Of a stretch of 64,000 nucleotides of DNA, positions 18,668-27,376 are shown in pieces. A program made the translations under genes and the position numbers. This DNA is from JACCZH01 sp963729445 (GTDB taxonomy: Bacteria; Chloroflexota; Chloroflexia; Thermomicrobiales; CFX8), in the NCBI GenBank assembly GCA_963729445.1, contig CAVSNU010000002.1:992001-1056000 (forward strand), in the 5' to 3' direction. Every line of letters starts with the position of its first letter. Within the stretch, counting starts at the first letter, position 1. The notes below the pieces were generated by a model. The model had not been told where the DNA came from. It ran no database searches and saw only the letters and a list, made by a program, of their open reading frames with translations.

Positions 18668-19220
18668 GAGCGTCACCCTGCCTCAACTGAGGCGGGATGA
18701 CAGCCGTTTCGGGACTCCCAAATACGACAAACTACGTAGGTCTTCTGCCCCTCGAATACGCCATCCAGCCGATGTACCACAGGCCAAAACCGGGCATCAT
18801 AGTGATACGCCTACCGGGATCGGAGCAACGGCGCTCAGGGGGCCGGTAGACCGTCGATGATGACACCGTCGCCATATGCGGCGGACACCTCTGCAACGCA
18901 GCAGAGAGCGGAAAGGAAGATGCCCCATGCTTTGCCACAGGTGCTCGCGGGTGGGTATCAAGTCAGCGGATCTGGCACGTTGCACGTTCTGTTCGAAAGC
19001 AGCCTGTTCCAACAGCTTCGGAGAACTTGCACTGCGAGCCGCACAAATACCTCGACTCGCCTGCCGTCACGTACCAGGCGGCAGGGTGGGCCGCCGTTTC
19101 GGCCCGCCGACCTCCATCGCTACCCGGCCCGGTCACGTTCCGGCCGGCGCCGGCTAGCGATGGGGACCAGCGATCCACCACGCCATCTCACAGGCTCCGA
19201 AAACAAGGGGGACCATTCAA
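18668..19220. other. Intergenic region without a convincing gene
   Basis: About 550 bp. A short palindrome (GCCTCAACTGAGGC) lies just after the MFS gene and could be a weak terminator. The open frames here are Arg/Ser/Pro-rich shadows without ribosome sites. The last 20 bases carry the AGGGGGA ribosome site of the next gene. Confidence 0.5.
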
Positions 19221-19586
19221 ATGAACAAGATCATCACGATAACGGACTACAACCTCGACATCTTCGTCAAAGCCGAGTGCATGGCCTTGATCCTGGCGCG
19301 CAGCAACTCTAACCGTTGCATCCTTTACCAGGGCGAGGTGAGGCAGCTCCTGGAAGATGGGGCGTTGAGCGGAATCACGGTCGGCGTGCTCATGCTCGAC
19401 CAGCCCGGCACGAGCCAGTTCAAGCGCGAGAACCTGTGGCTGATGAGCGTGGATTTCTTACCCTATACGATCCTCTACCACCGCGGCCAACGCATCGACG
19501 GATTCGCCGGACACCGGGGCCACGTTCTCCTCGATCGTGCCCGCCGCCTACCGGCGCCAGAACTGATGCTCGCCATGGCTACCTAA
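19221..19586 (+). CDS. Thioredoxin-fold protein lacking the CxxC motif
   Basis: A 121-residue protein. The pattern of a first strand-helix (NLDIFVKAECMALILARSN), a central GITVGVLMLDQPG, the PYTILYHRGQRIDGFAGHRG segment (equivalent to the cis-Pro strand and final Gly turn of thioredoxins) and a terminal helix fits a thioredoxin fold. The usual CxxC is missing; only single Cys residues occur at the expected helix. It may therefore act as a binding or scaffold protein or use one Cys. AGGGGGA stands ten bases before the ATG. A terminator follows, so it is monocistronic. Fold assignment is by pattern. Confidence 0.6.
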   Translation: MNKIITITDYNLDIFVKAECMALILARSNSNRCILYQGEVRQLLEDGALSGITVGVLMLDQPGTSQFKRENLWLMSVDFLPYTILYHRGQRIDGFAGHRGHVLLDRARRLPAPELMLAMAT

Positions 19587-19944
19587 CCCAGTATTCTCCC
19601 GGGCCTCATACCTCCAGGCCCGCTGTACTCCACGCCCAGAGACCGCAGCCACCCCAATCTCTTGCTGCGGTCTCTCTTTGTGTGTTCCCGTCCCCAAGCA
19701 TTGACACGCTGCGTACGGGTGTCATGTGCAGAAGGTCATCCTGAGCGCGGCCAGAGCCTGCCCTGAGCAACGCCGAAGGGATGACCAAAGAAGGCTGATG
19801 TTCGTCCTGATACCCCCCTCACGTGGCGCACGTAGGTGAACACAGGCATCTCGTCAAGTTGAGCATCCCTCGATCCTCGTCTACAATGCTTTTTCTACGC
19901 AGTCTCGCTGTTAGGATCGATCAAGGCGTACTACTAGGGAGATC
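19587..19944. other. Intergenic region with terminator and repeat fragment
   Basis: About 360 bp. It holds the hairpin at 19638-19680 and, near 19736-19790, a fragment of the GTCATCCTGAGC-type dispersed repeat seen at 54 kb and 62.7 kb. AGGGAG at 19936-19941 is the ribosome site of the next gene. Confidence 0.55.
19638..19680 (+). terminator. Intrinsic terminator
   Basis: A 12-bp perfect stem (AGAGACCGCAGC and its complement) with a 14-base loop followed by a short T-rich tail, downstream of the thioredoxin-fold gene. Confidence 0.7.
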
Positions 19945-21567
19945 ATGGTGATCGAACGACCGAGCGATGTTCTGGGGCAGCGCGTGAACCGCCGGCGACT
20001 TCTCAAGCTCGCCGGCGGCGGCGTGCTGGGTCTGCCTGTCGTGTGTGGGCTGTTCGCGGCTTGCGGGGGCAAGGAAGGCGGAAGCTCGGGGGCGTCCCCA
20101 GGCGGCGCGTCCCCAACTTCTCCGGAAGACGCGCGTCGTGGCGGAACGCTGCGGGTGGCCCTCACCGGGGAACCGCCGAACCTCGACATGTACCAGACCA
20201 CCGACTCGATCGTCGTGCTGGTCGCCAGCCATATGTATGAGACGCTGTTTACCTGGGATGCTACGTACCGGCCGGTTCCACTGCTCGCCGCTGCGCATGA
20301 GGTGAGCGAGGACGGCCTGCTGAACACCGTTACCCTGCGGGAGGGTGTCCCGTTCCACAATGGCGCGGAGATGCAGGCCGCCGATGTGATCGCCTCGGTG
20401 AAGCGCTGGGGAGCGATTTCCGGGCTCGGTGAGAGTCTGATGGAAGCGACCGAGGAGATCGTGGAGATCGACCCGTACACGATCGAGTTCCGCATGAAGG
20501 AGCCGTTCGGGACCTTCGCGATGGCGCTTGCCAGGCAGCTTCAGGGTTGCGCGATCTACCCGAAGCCGGTCATCGACGCGTCCGACGAGACCGGTCTGGC
20601 GGAACACATCGGCACCGGCCCATACCGCTTTGTGGAGTGGAACCCCGATCAGCACATCCGCTTCGAGCGCTTCGATGAGTATGCGTCGCCGGAGGGTGAG
20701 CCGGACGGTTACGCCGGCGCGAAAGCCCAGTATCTCGACGCCATCGAGTTCGTGCCGGTCCGTAACGAGTCGTCGAGGATCGCCGGAATGCAGGCCGGTG
20801 ACTACCACTTCGTCGAGACGGTCAGCCCGGACCAGTCGACAACGTTGGAGGGCAGCCCAGCCGTCGCGATCGAGACCTTGCCGTCGGACTCCTGGCTGAA
20901 CATCGTCCTCAACCTGCGCTCGCCTGTCCTGCAGGACTTGCGGGTGCGCCGGGCTATCCAGACGGCTCTCGACCACGAGGCGATCATGCTGGCCGCGTTC
21001 GGCGAGGGCTTCTACGAGCTGACCCCCGAGCTCGTGCCGGGCGCACCGACCTGGTACAGCGAGGCCGGCGCGGAATATTTCAACCGCAACAACCCCGACG
21101 AGGCGCGCAACTTACTGGAAGAGGCCGGATACGACGGCACGCCGCTGCGAATCCTGACCACCCAGGAGGTGCAGCAGGAGTACAACGCGACGCTCACGAT
21201 GAAGCAGCAGCTCGAAGATGTTGGGTTCGCCGTCGATCTCCAGGTCTTCGATGGCGCGACCCTCAGCGATCGCCGCAACGACGAGACCCTCTGGGAGATG
21301 TACACGGCCTGGGCAAGCTTCCGTCCGGACCCGGTCATGCGCAACCTCACCAGCTCGGCGACCGGCTGGTGGGAAGACGAGGAGAAGGATCAGCTGCTGG
21401 CCGATCTGCAGTCTGAGGCTGACTACGACAAACGCTTCGCGATCTGGGAACAGGTACAGCAGAAATTCTACGAAGACGTGCCCCGTCTGAAGATCGGGAA
21501 CACCAACCGGCTCCTCGTGCGCTCGACAACGCTGCACGATATCGGGCCCGACCGAGCTTCAGCCTGA
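19945..21567 (+). CDS. ABC transporter peptide/solute-binding lipoprotein (SBP family 5)
   Basis: A 540-residue extracellular binding protein. The N terminus (RRRLLKLAGGGVLGLPVVCG, then LFAACGG) combines a twin-arginine-like start with a lipobox-type Cys. A Gly/Ser-rich linker precedes the mature domain, which starts GGTLRVALTGEPPNLDMYQTT, typical of the Dpp/Opp family. HIGTGPYRFVEW and VRRAIQTALDHEAI are further family blocks. Likely ligand: short peptides, glycosides or nickel chelates; not determinable here. It precedes two permeases in an operon. ATG 19945 or GTG 19948 are both compatible with the AGGGAG site. Confidence 0.92.
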   Translation: MVIERPSDVLGQRVNRRRLLKLAGGGVLGLPVVCGLFAACGGKEGGSSGASPGGASPTSPEDARRGGTLRVALTGEPPNLDMYQTTDSIVVLVASHMYETLFTWDATYRPVPLLAAAHEVSEDGLLNTVTLREGVPFHNGAEMQAADVIASVKRWGAISGLGESLMEATEEIVEIDPYTIEFRMKEPFGTFAMALARQLQGCAIYPKPVIDASDETGLAEHIGTGPYRFVEWNPDQHIRFERFDEYASPEGEPDGYAGAKAQYLDAIEFVPVRNESSRIAGMQAGDYHFVETVSPDQSTTLEGSPAVAIETLPSDSWLNIVLNLRSPVLQDLRVRRAIQTALDHEAIMLAAFGEGFYELTPELVPGAPTWYSEAGAEYFNRNNPDEARNLLEEAGYDGTPLRILTTQEVQQEYNATLTMKQQLEDVGFAVDLQVFDGATLSDRRNDETLWEMYTAWASFRPDPVMRNLTSSATGWWEDEEKDQLLADLQSEADYDKRFAIWEQVQQKFYEDVPRLKIGNTNRLLVRSTTLHDIGPDRASA

Positions 21568-21591
21568 ATTCTCGAACGCCTGGCTTGAGGA

Positions 21592-22542
21592 GTGATCCCC
21601 TACATCTTGCGGCGTCTGGTGCTGCTCGTCCCGGTGATGCTGATTGTCGGGACGGTGACCTTCACCCTCATCCACCTGACGCCAGGTGATCCGGCGGCAG
21701 TCATGCTGGGGCCGGATGCGACTCCGGAGCAGGTCTCAAGACTGAGAAACGATCTCGGGCTCGATGAATCGCTCTACCGCCAATATCCACGCTGGCTCTT
21801 CGATGTCATCAGGCTCGATCTGGGTGAGTCCATCTTTCTGGACAGGCCGGTGTCCGAAGCGCTGTTCGACCGGCTAACCCCGACGCTGCAGCTCACGCTG
21901 TATGCCGTCCTCGTGGCGACCGTCATCGGTGTACCGGCCGGCGTCGTTGCGGCGCTCAACCGCAACTCGCTGCTCGACCGGGCGCTGATGCTCTTCGCGA
22001 TGAGCGGGACGGCCCTCGCCGGATTCTTCCTTGGCATGCTGCTCATTCTGCTCTTCGCGGTCACGCTCAGCTGGCTGCCGTCGGGTGGCTACGCGGCGTT
22101 CACCGTCGATCCGCTACGCCACTTCAAATCCATGCTCCTGCCGTCGCTCGCGCTGGGCCTCTCGATTGCCGGGCTTCCAGCGCGGCTCATCCGCTCGACG
22201 ATGCTGGACATGCTGCATGAAGACTACATTCGTACCGCCGTCGCCAAGGGCCTGCCGCCCGGCGCGGTTGCCACTCGCCACGCCCTGCGTAACGCGCTCA
22301 TCCCGGCGGTGACGGTCTTCGGCTACACCCTCGGAGATCTGCTCGGGGGTGCCGTCGTGGTCGAGACCGTCTTCAATCTCCCGGGCATGGGCCAGCTCGT
22401 CGTCAACAGCATCGCCCGGCGCGATTTTCCGGTGATCCAGGGCGTCGTGATGATTATCGCCATGTGCTACCTGTTATCGAACCTGCTGGTCGATGTGCTC
22501 TACGTGGTGCTCGATCCCAGGGTGCGCCATGGCGGTGAGTAG
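21592..22542 (+). CDS. ABC transporter permease, DppB type
   Basis: A 316-residue inner-membrane permease with six helices. The N-terminal RRLVLLVPVMLIVGTVTFTLIHLTPGDP is the signature of DppB/OppB-type subunits. The EAA loop that contacts the ATPase is DYIRTAVAKGLPPGAVATRHALRNALIP. It pairs with the downstream DppC-type subunit to form the channel. GTG 21592 follows GAGG closely, so spacing is tight. The stop overlaps the next gene's ATG region by 14 bp, as expected for coupled permease genes. Confidence 0.92.
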   Translation: MIPYILRRLVLLVPVMLIVGTVTFTLIHLTPGDPAAVMLGPDATPEQVSRLRNDLGLDESLYRQYPRWLFDVIRLDLGESIFLDRPVSEALFDRLTPTLQLTLYAVLVATVIGVPAGVVAALNRNSLLDRALMLFAMSGTALAGFFLGMLLILLFAVTLSWLPSGGYAAFTVDPLRHFKSMLLPSLALGLSIAGLPARLIRSTMLDMLHEDYIRTAVAKGLPPGAVATRHALRNALIPAVTVFGYTLGDLLGGAVVVETVFNLPGMGQLVVNSIARRDFPVIQGVVMIIAMCYLLSNLLVDVLYVVLDPRVRHGGE

Positions 22543-23468
22543 CGCCGGGGCCGCCGGCCAGGCAGGGATTCGCAAGCGTCCACAGGGTTGGAGGGCAAAC
22601 TACCAGCCCGACCGTCGCCGCGCCTGGTACCGGTATCTCCTCAGCTCGCCGGCCGCGTTGATCGGCATCGGGTTCCTCGCCCTGGTCGCGCTGGCCGCGA
22701 TCCTGGCGCCAGTCATCGCACCGCACGAGCCCACGTTCATCAACCCCACCGAACGGCTCCAGGCGCCCTCGGCCGCGTACTGGTTCGGGACGGACGACCT
22801 GGGGCGCGACGTCTTTAGCCGGTTGGTCTATGGCGCGCGTGTCTCGCTGCTGGTCAGCGCCAGTGTCACGATCCTGAGCGCGACGGCCGGGTCGATCCTC
22901 GGGCTGCTGGCGGGTTACTACCGCCGGCTCGATGGGCTGATCATGCGCGTCATGGACGGCTTGATGGCCTTCCCCGGTGTCCTGCTGGCCATCGCGGTCG
23001 TCGTGAGCCTCGGGGCGGAGTTCCGCAGCGTCGTCCTCGCCCTGGTGGTCGTGTACACGCCGGTCGTGGCCCGCCTCGTGCGCAGCACGACGCTCGTGAT
23101 CCGCGAATTGCCATACGTGGAAGGCGCGCGCTGCGTCGGCCTGCCCGACCGCACCATCCTGCGGCGCTACGTCCTCGCCAACGCCGTCTCGCCCCTTGAT
23201 CGTCCAGTGCACCTTCATCGCCGCCTACGCGATCCTCTCCGAAGCGGCGCTCTCCTTCCTCGGCGCCAGCATCAACCCCGAAACCCCCACCTGGGGCAAC
23301 ATGCTCCGCGACGGCCAGCGCCTCCTGAGCAGCGCCTGGTGGATGGCCGTCGCCCCGGGAGTCGCTCTGTTCCTCACGGTGCTGGCCTGCACATTATTTG
23401 GGGACGCCATGCGTGACGCGCTCGATCCGCGTTCGCAGGAGAGGCGTGATGAGGGAGTGGTGAGATAG
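22529..23468 (+). CDS. ABC transporter permease, DppC type (one frameshift)
   Basis: About 313 residues after dropping one C from the CCCC run near 23193. Before it: SPAALIGIGFLALVALAAIL, the DppC hallmark FGTDDLGRDVFSRLVYGARV, and the EAA loop VEGARCVGLPDRTILRRYVL. After it: CTFIAAYAILSEAALSFLGA and the C-terminal FGDAMRDALDPRSQ. The frame change falls inside a conserved region, so it is probably an error. ATG 22529 overlaps the DppB gene. No ATPase genes follow; instead a RES toxin-antitoxin pair begins about 40 bp after the stop, and a second copy of this gene's 3' end lies at 24861-24999. Confidence 0.88.
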
Positions 23469-23505
23469 GCAGTCAGCCTTGGTGAGGCTCGAAGTACTCT
23501 CCTCG

Positions 23506-24285
23506 CTATGGTCGCAGATACTGCCCCGGTTGGTCGCCTTCAATCGAGAGACCAAACAGGGCTCCTACTTCCACGAGGTCCGGGTCATCTGTTTCGATCG
23601 CTTCAGCATCTCGCGGCTGATGAACCATTCGGGTATCGAAGATGGCCCAGCATTCCCAATTCGGATTCAACCGAGATACATAGCGGATGCCTGCAAACAC
23701 AGGTGCCCCACGCTCGTCGCGCCGCTCATAGACGTAGCGTGCACACAACTGAGTAAACAAGCGATGATAACCGGTCATCGTGCTGAGATCGACATCCTGG
23801 AATCCCAATGAAGACGCGGCCGGAGCGAGAACGGATCTCAGGTGGTTCATCGTTTGGGGAGAGGCAATGTCAACAAACCGGAGTGATTGATCGAGAAGTG
23901 CACTCCCGATCCGCCGACGGAGACGCCATGTGGCTGTGACGATACCTCGTGCGGGATCGTCTGGGTCGAAAAGGGTATGAGAAACAAACGGACAATGCTT
24001 GCTCTGGCTGACCTCCTGGAGTTTTGACAGTGCATCCAGCGTAAGTCGAAACCGGACAATCGTCTCGGCGAACGCGCCCGTCCGTTGGCTGGCACAGTAG
24101 ATGATTCGAAAGCGCTGCGATTCGGCAATGCCGGTGAGTTTGCCGGGATCATCGAAGCGACCTCTGAAGGTTCCATCGTCAGGATCAGCAATGTCCCAGG
24201 GGGCGGGAACAAACAGATCCGTTCCGCGAGATATCCGATAGACAGGACCGGCTGGCGGAAGCACGACCTCCAGGCCGTTAGCCAT
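23506..24285 (-). CDS. RES-domain toxin
   Basis: A 259-residue protein with the RES (Arg-Glu-Ser) fold. PVYRISRGTDLFVP carries the conserved Arg, FRGRFDDPGK follows, RIIYCASQRTGAFAETIVRF supplies the Glu, and GIRYVSRLNPNWECWAIFD the Ser region. RES toxins degrade NAD+ by phosphorolysis or hydrolysis and arrest growth. Its start overlaps the end of the upstream antitoxin by eight bases. The pair is oriented opposite to the transporter operon and lies between the dppC gene and a displaced copy of the dppC 3' end. Confidence 0.87.
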   Translation of the reverse strand: MANGLEVVLPPAGPVYRISRGTDLFVPAPWDIADPDDGTFRGRFDDPGKLTGIAESQRFRIIYCASQRTGAFAETIVRFRLTLDALSKLQEVSQSKHCPFVSHTLFDPDDPARGIVTATWRLRRRIGSALLDQSLRFVDIASPQTMNHLRSVLAPAASSLGFQDVDLSTMTGYHRLFTQLCARYVYERRDERGAPVFAGIRYVSRLNPNWECWAIFDTRMVHQPRDAEAIETDDPDLVEVGALFGLSIEGDQPGQYLRP

Positions 24286-24676
24286 GTGCGATAAATGCGC
24301 GCGCGGCGCCCATGGCGTCCTTCAATTGCCCGTCTCGAATGATCTCCGCCGGAGACATATCATCGAGTTCCGGATTCATCCCGATGAACCAAGCACGGAT
24401 CGTGTCGGGAGCATCATAGCGCAGCAGCAATTGCGTGATTTCATAGGCGGCACGCAGCTTCTGCTCGGTTTCATAATCACGGATATCAGTAATTTCACCG
24501 CTAGCCCAGCGAGCCACGGTCTTCGTGCTTTTTACCCCCGCCAGGTAGGCAGTCAGCCGGCTCGAGAGAATCTCCTGCAACGTCCGAGCGACCTCAGTGA
24601 GGGGCGCTTCAGTTGCCTCCCTGTGGGCAACGGCAACGGGACTGTGTTCCAGGGAACTGGTTGGATGCTCTTCCAT
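24278..24676 (-). CDS. Xre/MbcA/ParS-type antitoxin for RES toxin
   Basis: A 132-residue protein. After a disordered N terminus, residues ~28-70 form a degenerate Xre-like HTH (LSSRLTAYLAGVKSTKTVARW). The C-terminal antitoxin block (DDMSPAEIIRDG, preceded by IRAWFIGMNPEL) matches the W-x-x-x-x-P-x-L-x-x-x-x-P-x-E pattern of the RES-partner (DUF2384-like) domain. It precedes and overlaps the RES gene, so it is made first and should neutralise the toxin and autoregulate the operon. Confidence 0.85.
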   Translation of the reverse strand: MEEHPTSSLEHSPVAVAHREATEAPLTEVARTLQEILSSRLTAYLAGVKSTKTVARWASGEITDIRDYETEQKLRAAYEITQLLLRYDAPDTIRAWFIGMNPELDDMSPAEIIRDGQLKDAMGAARAFIAHG

Positions 24677-25118
24677 TTGCCATTCATTCTATGTCCACAG
24701 CAAGTCTGCACTATGTCCGTATCATGTCTCCAGTATACGCACGCGTCAACAGGCGTCAACCCAGCCGCGCCGTCACAGAGACGACTACCGAGACCAGCGA
24801 TACGTTGACGCTTTGATGGCGGTGTAGCTAACGTCGAGAGCCGGGCCGAGTAGGAGCGAGCCTGATGACCATCGCACCCGGCACCATCCTGTTCTTTACC
24901 GTCCTGGTCTGTACGTTATTTGGGGACGCCATTCGTGACGCGCTCAATCCACGGTCGCAGGAACGACGTGATGAGGGGATGGTGAAGTATGGGCCATAGT
25001 TCCAGCGTGGTTTCCATCCTTGCGGCAGCGAATTACGCAGAACGTATGCAACGAAGGGTATTAAGAGAGCTCATCTAGCCTTACGTGGAGAACCTCACTT
25101 AGCGCGCCTCCCCGAACA
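24677..25118. other. Antitoxin promoter region and displaced permease fragment
   Basis: The first ~180 bp should hold the antitoxin promoter (minus strand), but no clear consensus is visible. Then follows the dppC-like 3' fragment (separate entry), and about 120 bp with nothing recognisable before the DUF3800 gene. Confidence 0.5.
24861..24999 (+). pseudogene. Displaced second copy of the dppC 3' end
   Basis: From an ATG at 24865 this reads 44 residues: TILFFTVLVCTLFGDAIRDA followed by LNPRSQERRDEGMVKYGP and a stop. The intact permease ends ALFLTVLACTLFGDAMRDA, then LDPRSQERRDEGVVR. The DNA is clearly homologous, for example the shared TTATTTGGGGACGCCAT, at very roughly 80% overall by eye. 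The upstream part of the gene is missing. It has the same orientation as the intact copy and lies 1,522 bp from it at equivalent bases, with the RES/Xre pair in between. Confidence 0.82.
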
Positions 25119-25952
25119 CTACGCTCCCCGCGTTGGTGCACGATCCTCGTAATGTTGTGGTGTATACCACCAAAAGTTGATGGGGATTTTCGGTCGCTGC
25201 GTACGTAATCCAGCATTGCTGTCTATACGTAAACCATGGTCCAGGCATAGGTTAGAAAAGCTATCGACTAAATAATCCCGTTCCACCGACGATCTGCTGG
25301 ATGTCGATGTGGGTTCCAAGGTCCGCATTCGTGAGTAGATTGACATCCCAACAAGTATATCCGCAACCTGAATGATTGGTTGATCAGAGGATACACATGG
25401 AATTACACGCTCAAGTGTGAAGAGACGCTCAAAAGAAATGGTCCATCCAGAGTTAGGGGTACTAGACGTGTGCGACACAGTTCTGCCCTCTTTATGCTCT
25501 AGGAACACCGCAATGTCATCCCAATTGACTGATAGCTGTTCATCAGGGCAGAGTCGCCAAACCGCATTTGAAGGCCAACGTGTCCGCATGACATTATGCA
25601 AGAGATGGTAATACATTCGCTGGAGGTTATTGGTGTCGTCACGCCCTATTCGCTTATGTCGAGAGTCGCTGACATCCCATGTGAGAATATCGGCTCTTAA
25701 TAAGCCTTTTCCCGCCAAGCTAACGACGTATTCAAGGACTTCACTGGCGGCTTCGCGGGTTCTTCGCGTCCGAAGCTTGCTCCACTTGAGTTCGCTGATC
25801 CCCAAGCGGCGCGTCATATCTTCAAGGACGCCATTCGCCACAACAGCTGCATGGCGTTCAAGTGTCACGAGGGCAACACCACGAACCCGTCCAATATTTT
25901 GATGACTTTCATCAGCATAACCGATATGGGTGTAGGGCAGCTGGGAATCCAT
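25119..25952 (-). CDS. DUF3800 domain protein
   Basis: A 277-residue protein. HIGYADESHQ near the N terminus is the DUF3800 Asp-Glu-Ser motif. ELKWSKLRTR and the C-terminal QPIIQVADILVGM are the other conserved blocks, giving an RNase H-like acidic active site by family analogy. DUF3800 proteins recur in defence islands and beside nucleases, with no settled function. ATG 25952 is preceded by AAGG; an upstream TTG would add five residues. It lies 64 bp after the nuclease gene on the same strand, and both are visibly less GC-rich than the surrounding genes, suggesting recent acquisition. Confidence 0.78.
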   Translation of the reverse strand: MDSQLPYTHIGYADESHQNIGRVRGVALVTLERHAAVVANGVLEDMTRRLGISELKWSKLRTRRTREAASEVLEYVVSLAGKGLLRADILTWDVSDSRHKRIGRDDTNNLQRMYYHLLHNVMRTRWPSNAVWRLCPDEQLSVNWDDIAVFLEHKEGRTVSHTSSTPNSGWTISFERLFTLERVIPCVSSDQPIIQVADILVGMSIYSRMRTLEPTSTSSRSSVERDYLVDSFSNLCLDHGLRIDSNAGLRTQRPKIPINFWWYTPQHYEDRAPTRGA

Positions 25953-26016
25953 GTTCACCTTCTGCAATGGACCAAGCCTAGGGGCACAAAGTCTGTGGCG
26001 ACATCACGGTAGGCCG

Positions 26017-26979
26017 CTATGGAGCTGCCTGAATCCTGTATAAAGGAAGTCGATTGATCATCGCTGCATGAACCTTGGCCCTGAGGACCGATCCTAACTC
26101 TTGCCGTTGATCCAACAGTTGAACAACTTCGTCGAGGCCGATGAGAACTACAACCTTATGCTGAAGTGCGTCTCGGCAACACTCTATAGCTGGTTCGGTA
26201 AAACCAGCTGCCGAGATAATCAGCGCTCTCGCCTCTGCGCGGTACATAATGCGAGACAGATGGGAACTCAAATCCTCACGACCCATCGGAGACTTAGTCC
26301 ACTTGGCCTCTACCAAATACACATGATTGTCGAACTCGATGACGCCATCAATCTGCTCGCCTACTTTGCCCGTAACAGGGCTCGCGAGAGTAAACGCATC
26401 CCGAACATGCATTCCGTGCGCGGCAAACAGCCGTGCCAGCACTGATTCGAGGGCCCTACCTCGCGCTTGGGGATTCATCTCCTGGAACAGCCTATACAGG
26501 TCGTACTTTATCTTGTCGATTTCCTCCCGTTGTTCTTGTATGCGTTCGAGCTCCTGTTGCCTTTCCAGCCTTTGATTGCTTCGTGACCTTTCGTGTTCTT
26601 GCTTGATCCGCGTAAACGTATCCCGAACGTTCACAAGTTTCTGGACATCGGCCACAAGTCCCTTGGCTTCTCGCTCATCACCAGGCCAGCACGATGAAAA
26701 ATCAACTGTTTCTGTCACCCGCTTAATGATCTCTCGGCGATCACGGAGGGTAGCATCTCCCCCTTGATTCAGCCGGGTAAGAACAACTCGTGTGATTTCA
26801 AATTTACTGATCCTGTCCGGATTGGCCTGTACTCGTTGCTCCAGGTCTCCGAAATATCGTGGATGTACTCCAGCACTTTGGAAATACAGCACCACATCCC
26901 GCTTGGACTTACACAGCTTGGGAATGGTTTCGATGAGGAGGCTCAATAGATCTGATGAATAATGAAACGCTTCTGGCAT
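26017..26979 (-). CDS. PD-(D/E)XK nuclease with coiled coil (Mrr-like)
   Basis: A 320-residue protein. The N-terminal ~110 residues (SSDLLSLLIETIPKLCKSKR, then DVVLYFQSAGVHPRYF) are helical and unknown. A long charged coiled coil (HERSRSNQRLERQQELERI and onward) follows. Residues ~175-300 form a restriction-endonuclease-like domain: RGRALESVLARLFAAHGM, EQIDGVIEFDNHVYLVEAKW (Asp211, Glu224, Lys226 as D...ExK). It probably cleaves DNA. ATG 26979 with GAGG four bases upstream is preferred over TTG 27024. Together with the downstream DUF3800 gene it looks like a two-gene defence unit; no methyltransferase is present. Confidence 0.72.
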   Translation of the reverse strand: MPEAFHYSSDLLSLLIETIPKLCKSKRDVVLYFQSAGVHPRYFGDLEQRVQANPDRISKFEITRVVLTRLNQGGDATLRDRREIIKRVTETVDFSSCWPGDEREAKGLVADVQKLVNVRDTFTRIKQEHERSRSNQRLERQQELERIQEQREEIDKIKYDLYRLFQEMNPQARGRALESVLARLFAAHGMHVRDAFTLASPVTGKVGEQIDGVIEFDNHVYLVEAKWTKSPMGREDLSSHLSRIMYRAEARALIISAAGFTEPAIECCRDALQHKVVVLIGLDEVVQLLDQRQELGSVLRAKVHAAMINRLPLYRIQAAP

Positions 26980-27376
26980 GTTGCCTCGCTCGATTAGTGA
27001 TTGGCTGATAAGGGATCTGTCCAATTGAGCGCGTCCGTACGTGGGGTATTCAGGTTAGGACTATTGTACATCTGAAACATATGTTTCGCAGAGAGTCGCC
27101 GCATCCACCACTCCCGCGGTATTACTCGAGACCCATCCAACCCCATCCAATTTCGGCAGACCATAGACCGGGTGGAGGTCTTGGCGTACAATCGGGGTTG
27201 CGCGTTCGGGGGGACGGCGGGATTGACGCTGCCTGCAGTGGCTCCTACAATCCGAGCGCTTGAACAATATTGTGTACCCGCGGGCCAAGGTCGTCCGCAC
27301 AGTCATATTTTGCATGGCCCGAAAACTCGGGTTTTGTCGGTCAGACCTGACCTGTCGCCGATAGAAGGGGCGCGTT
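26980..27376. other. Divergent intergenic region upstream of the dehydrogenase operon
   Basis: About 400 bp without a gene. It holds the candidate promoter at 27223-27251 for the plus-strand E1alpha operon and must also hold the promoter of the nuclease operon. The frames within it lack ribosome sites. Confidence 0.5.
27223..27251 (+). promoter_or_regulatory. Candidate sigma-70 promoter for the E1alpha-E1beta-E2 operon
   Basis: TTGACG at 27223-27228 and TACAAT at 27246-27251 are separated by exactly 17 bases, close to the housekeeping consensus. The E1alpha ATG is about 125 bp downstream, leaving a long leader. Confidence 0.5.

Noticed and set aside
18857..19312. 151-codon plus frame before the thioredoxin-fold gene
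   Set aside because: Arg/Ser/Pro/His-rich, overlaps the better-supported gene and has no ribosome site.
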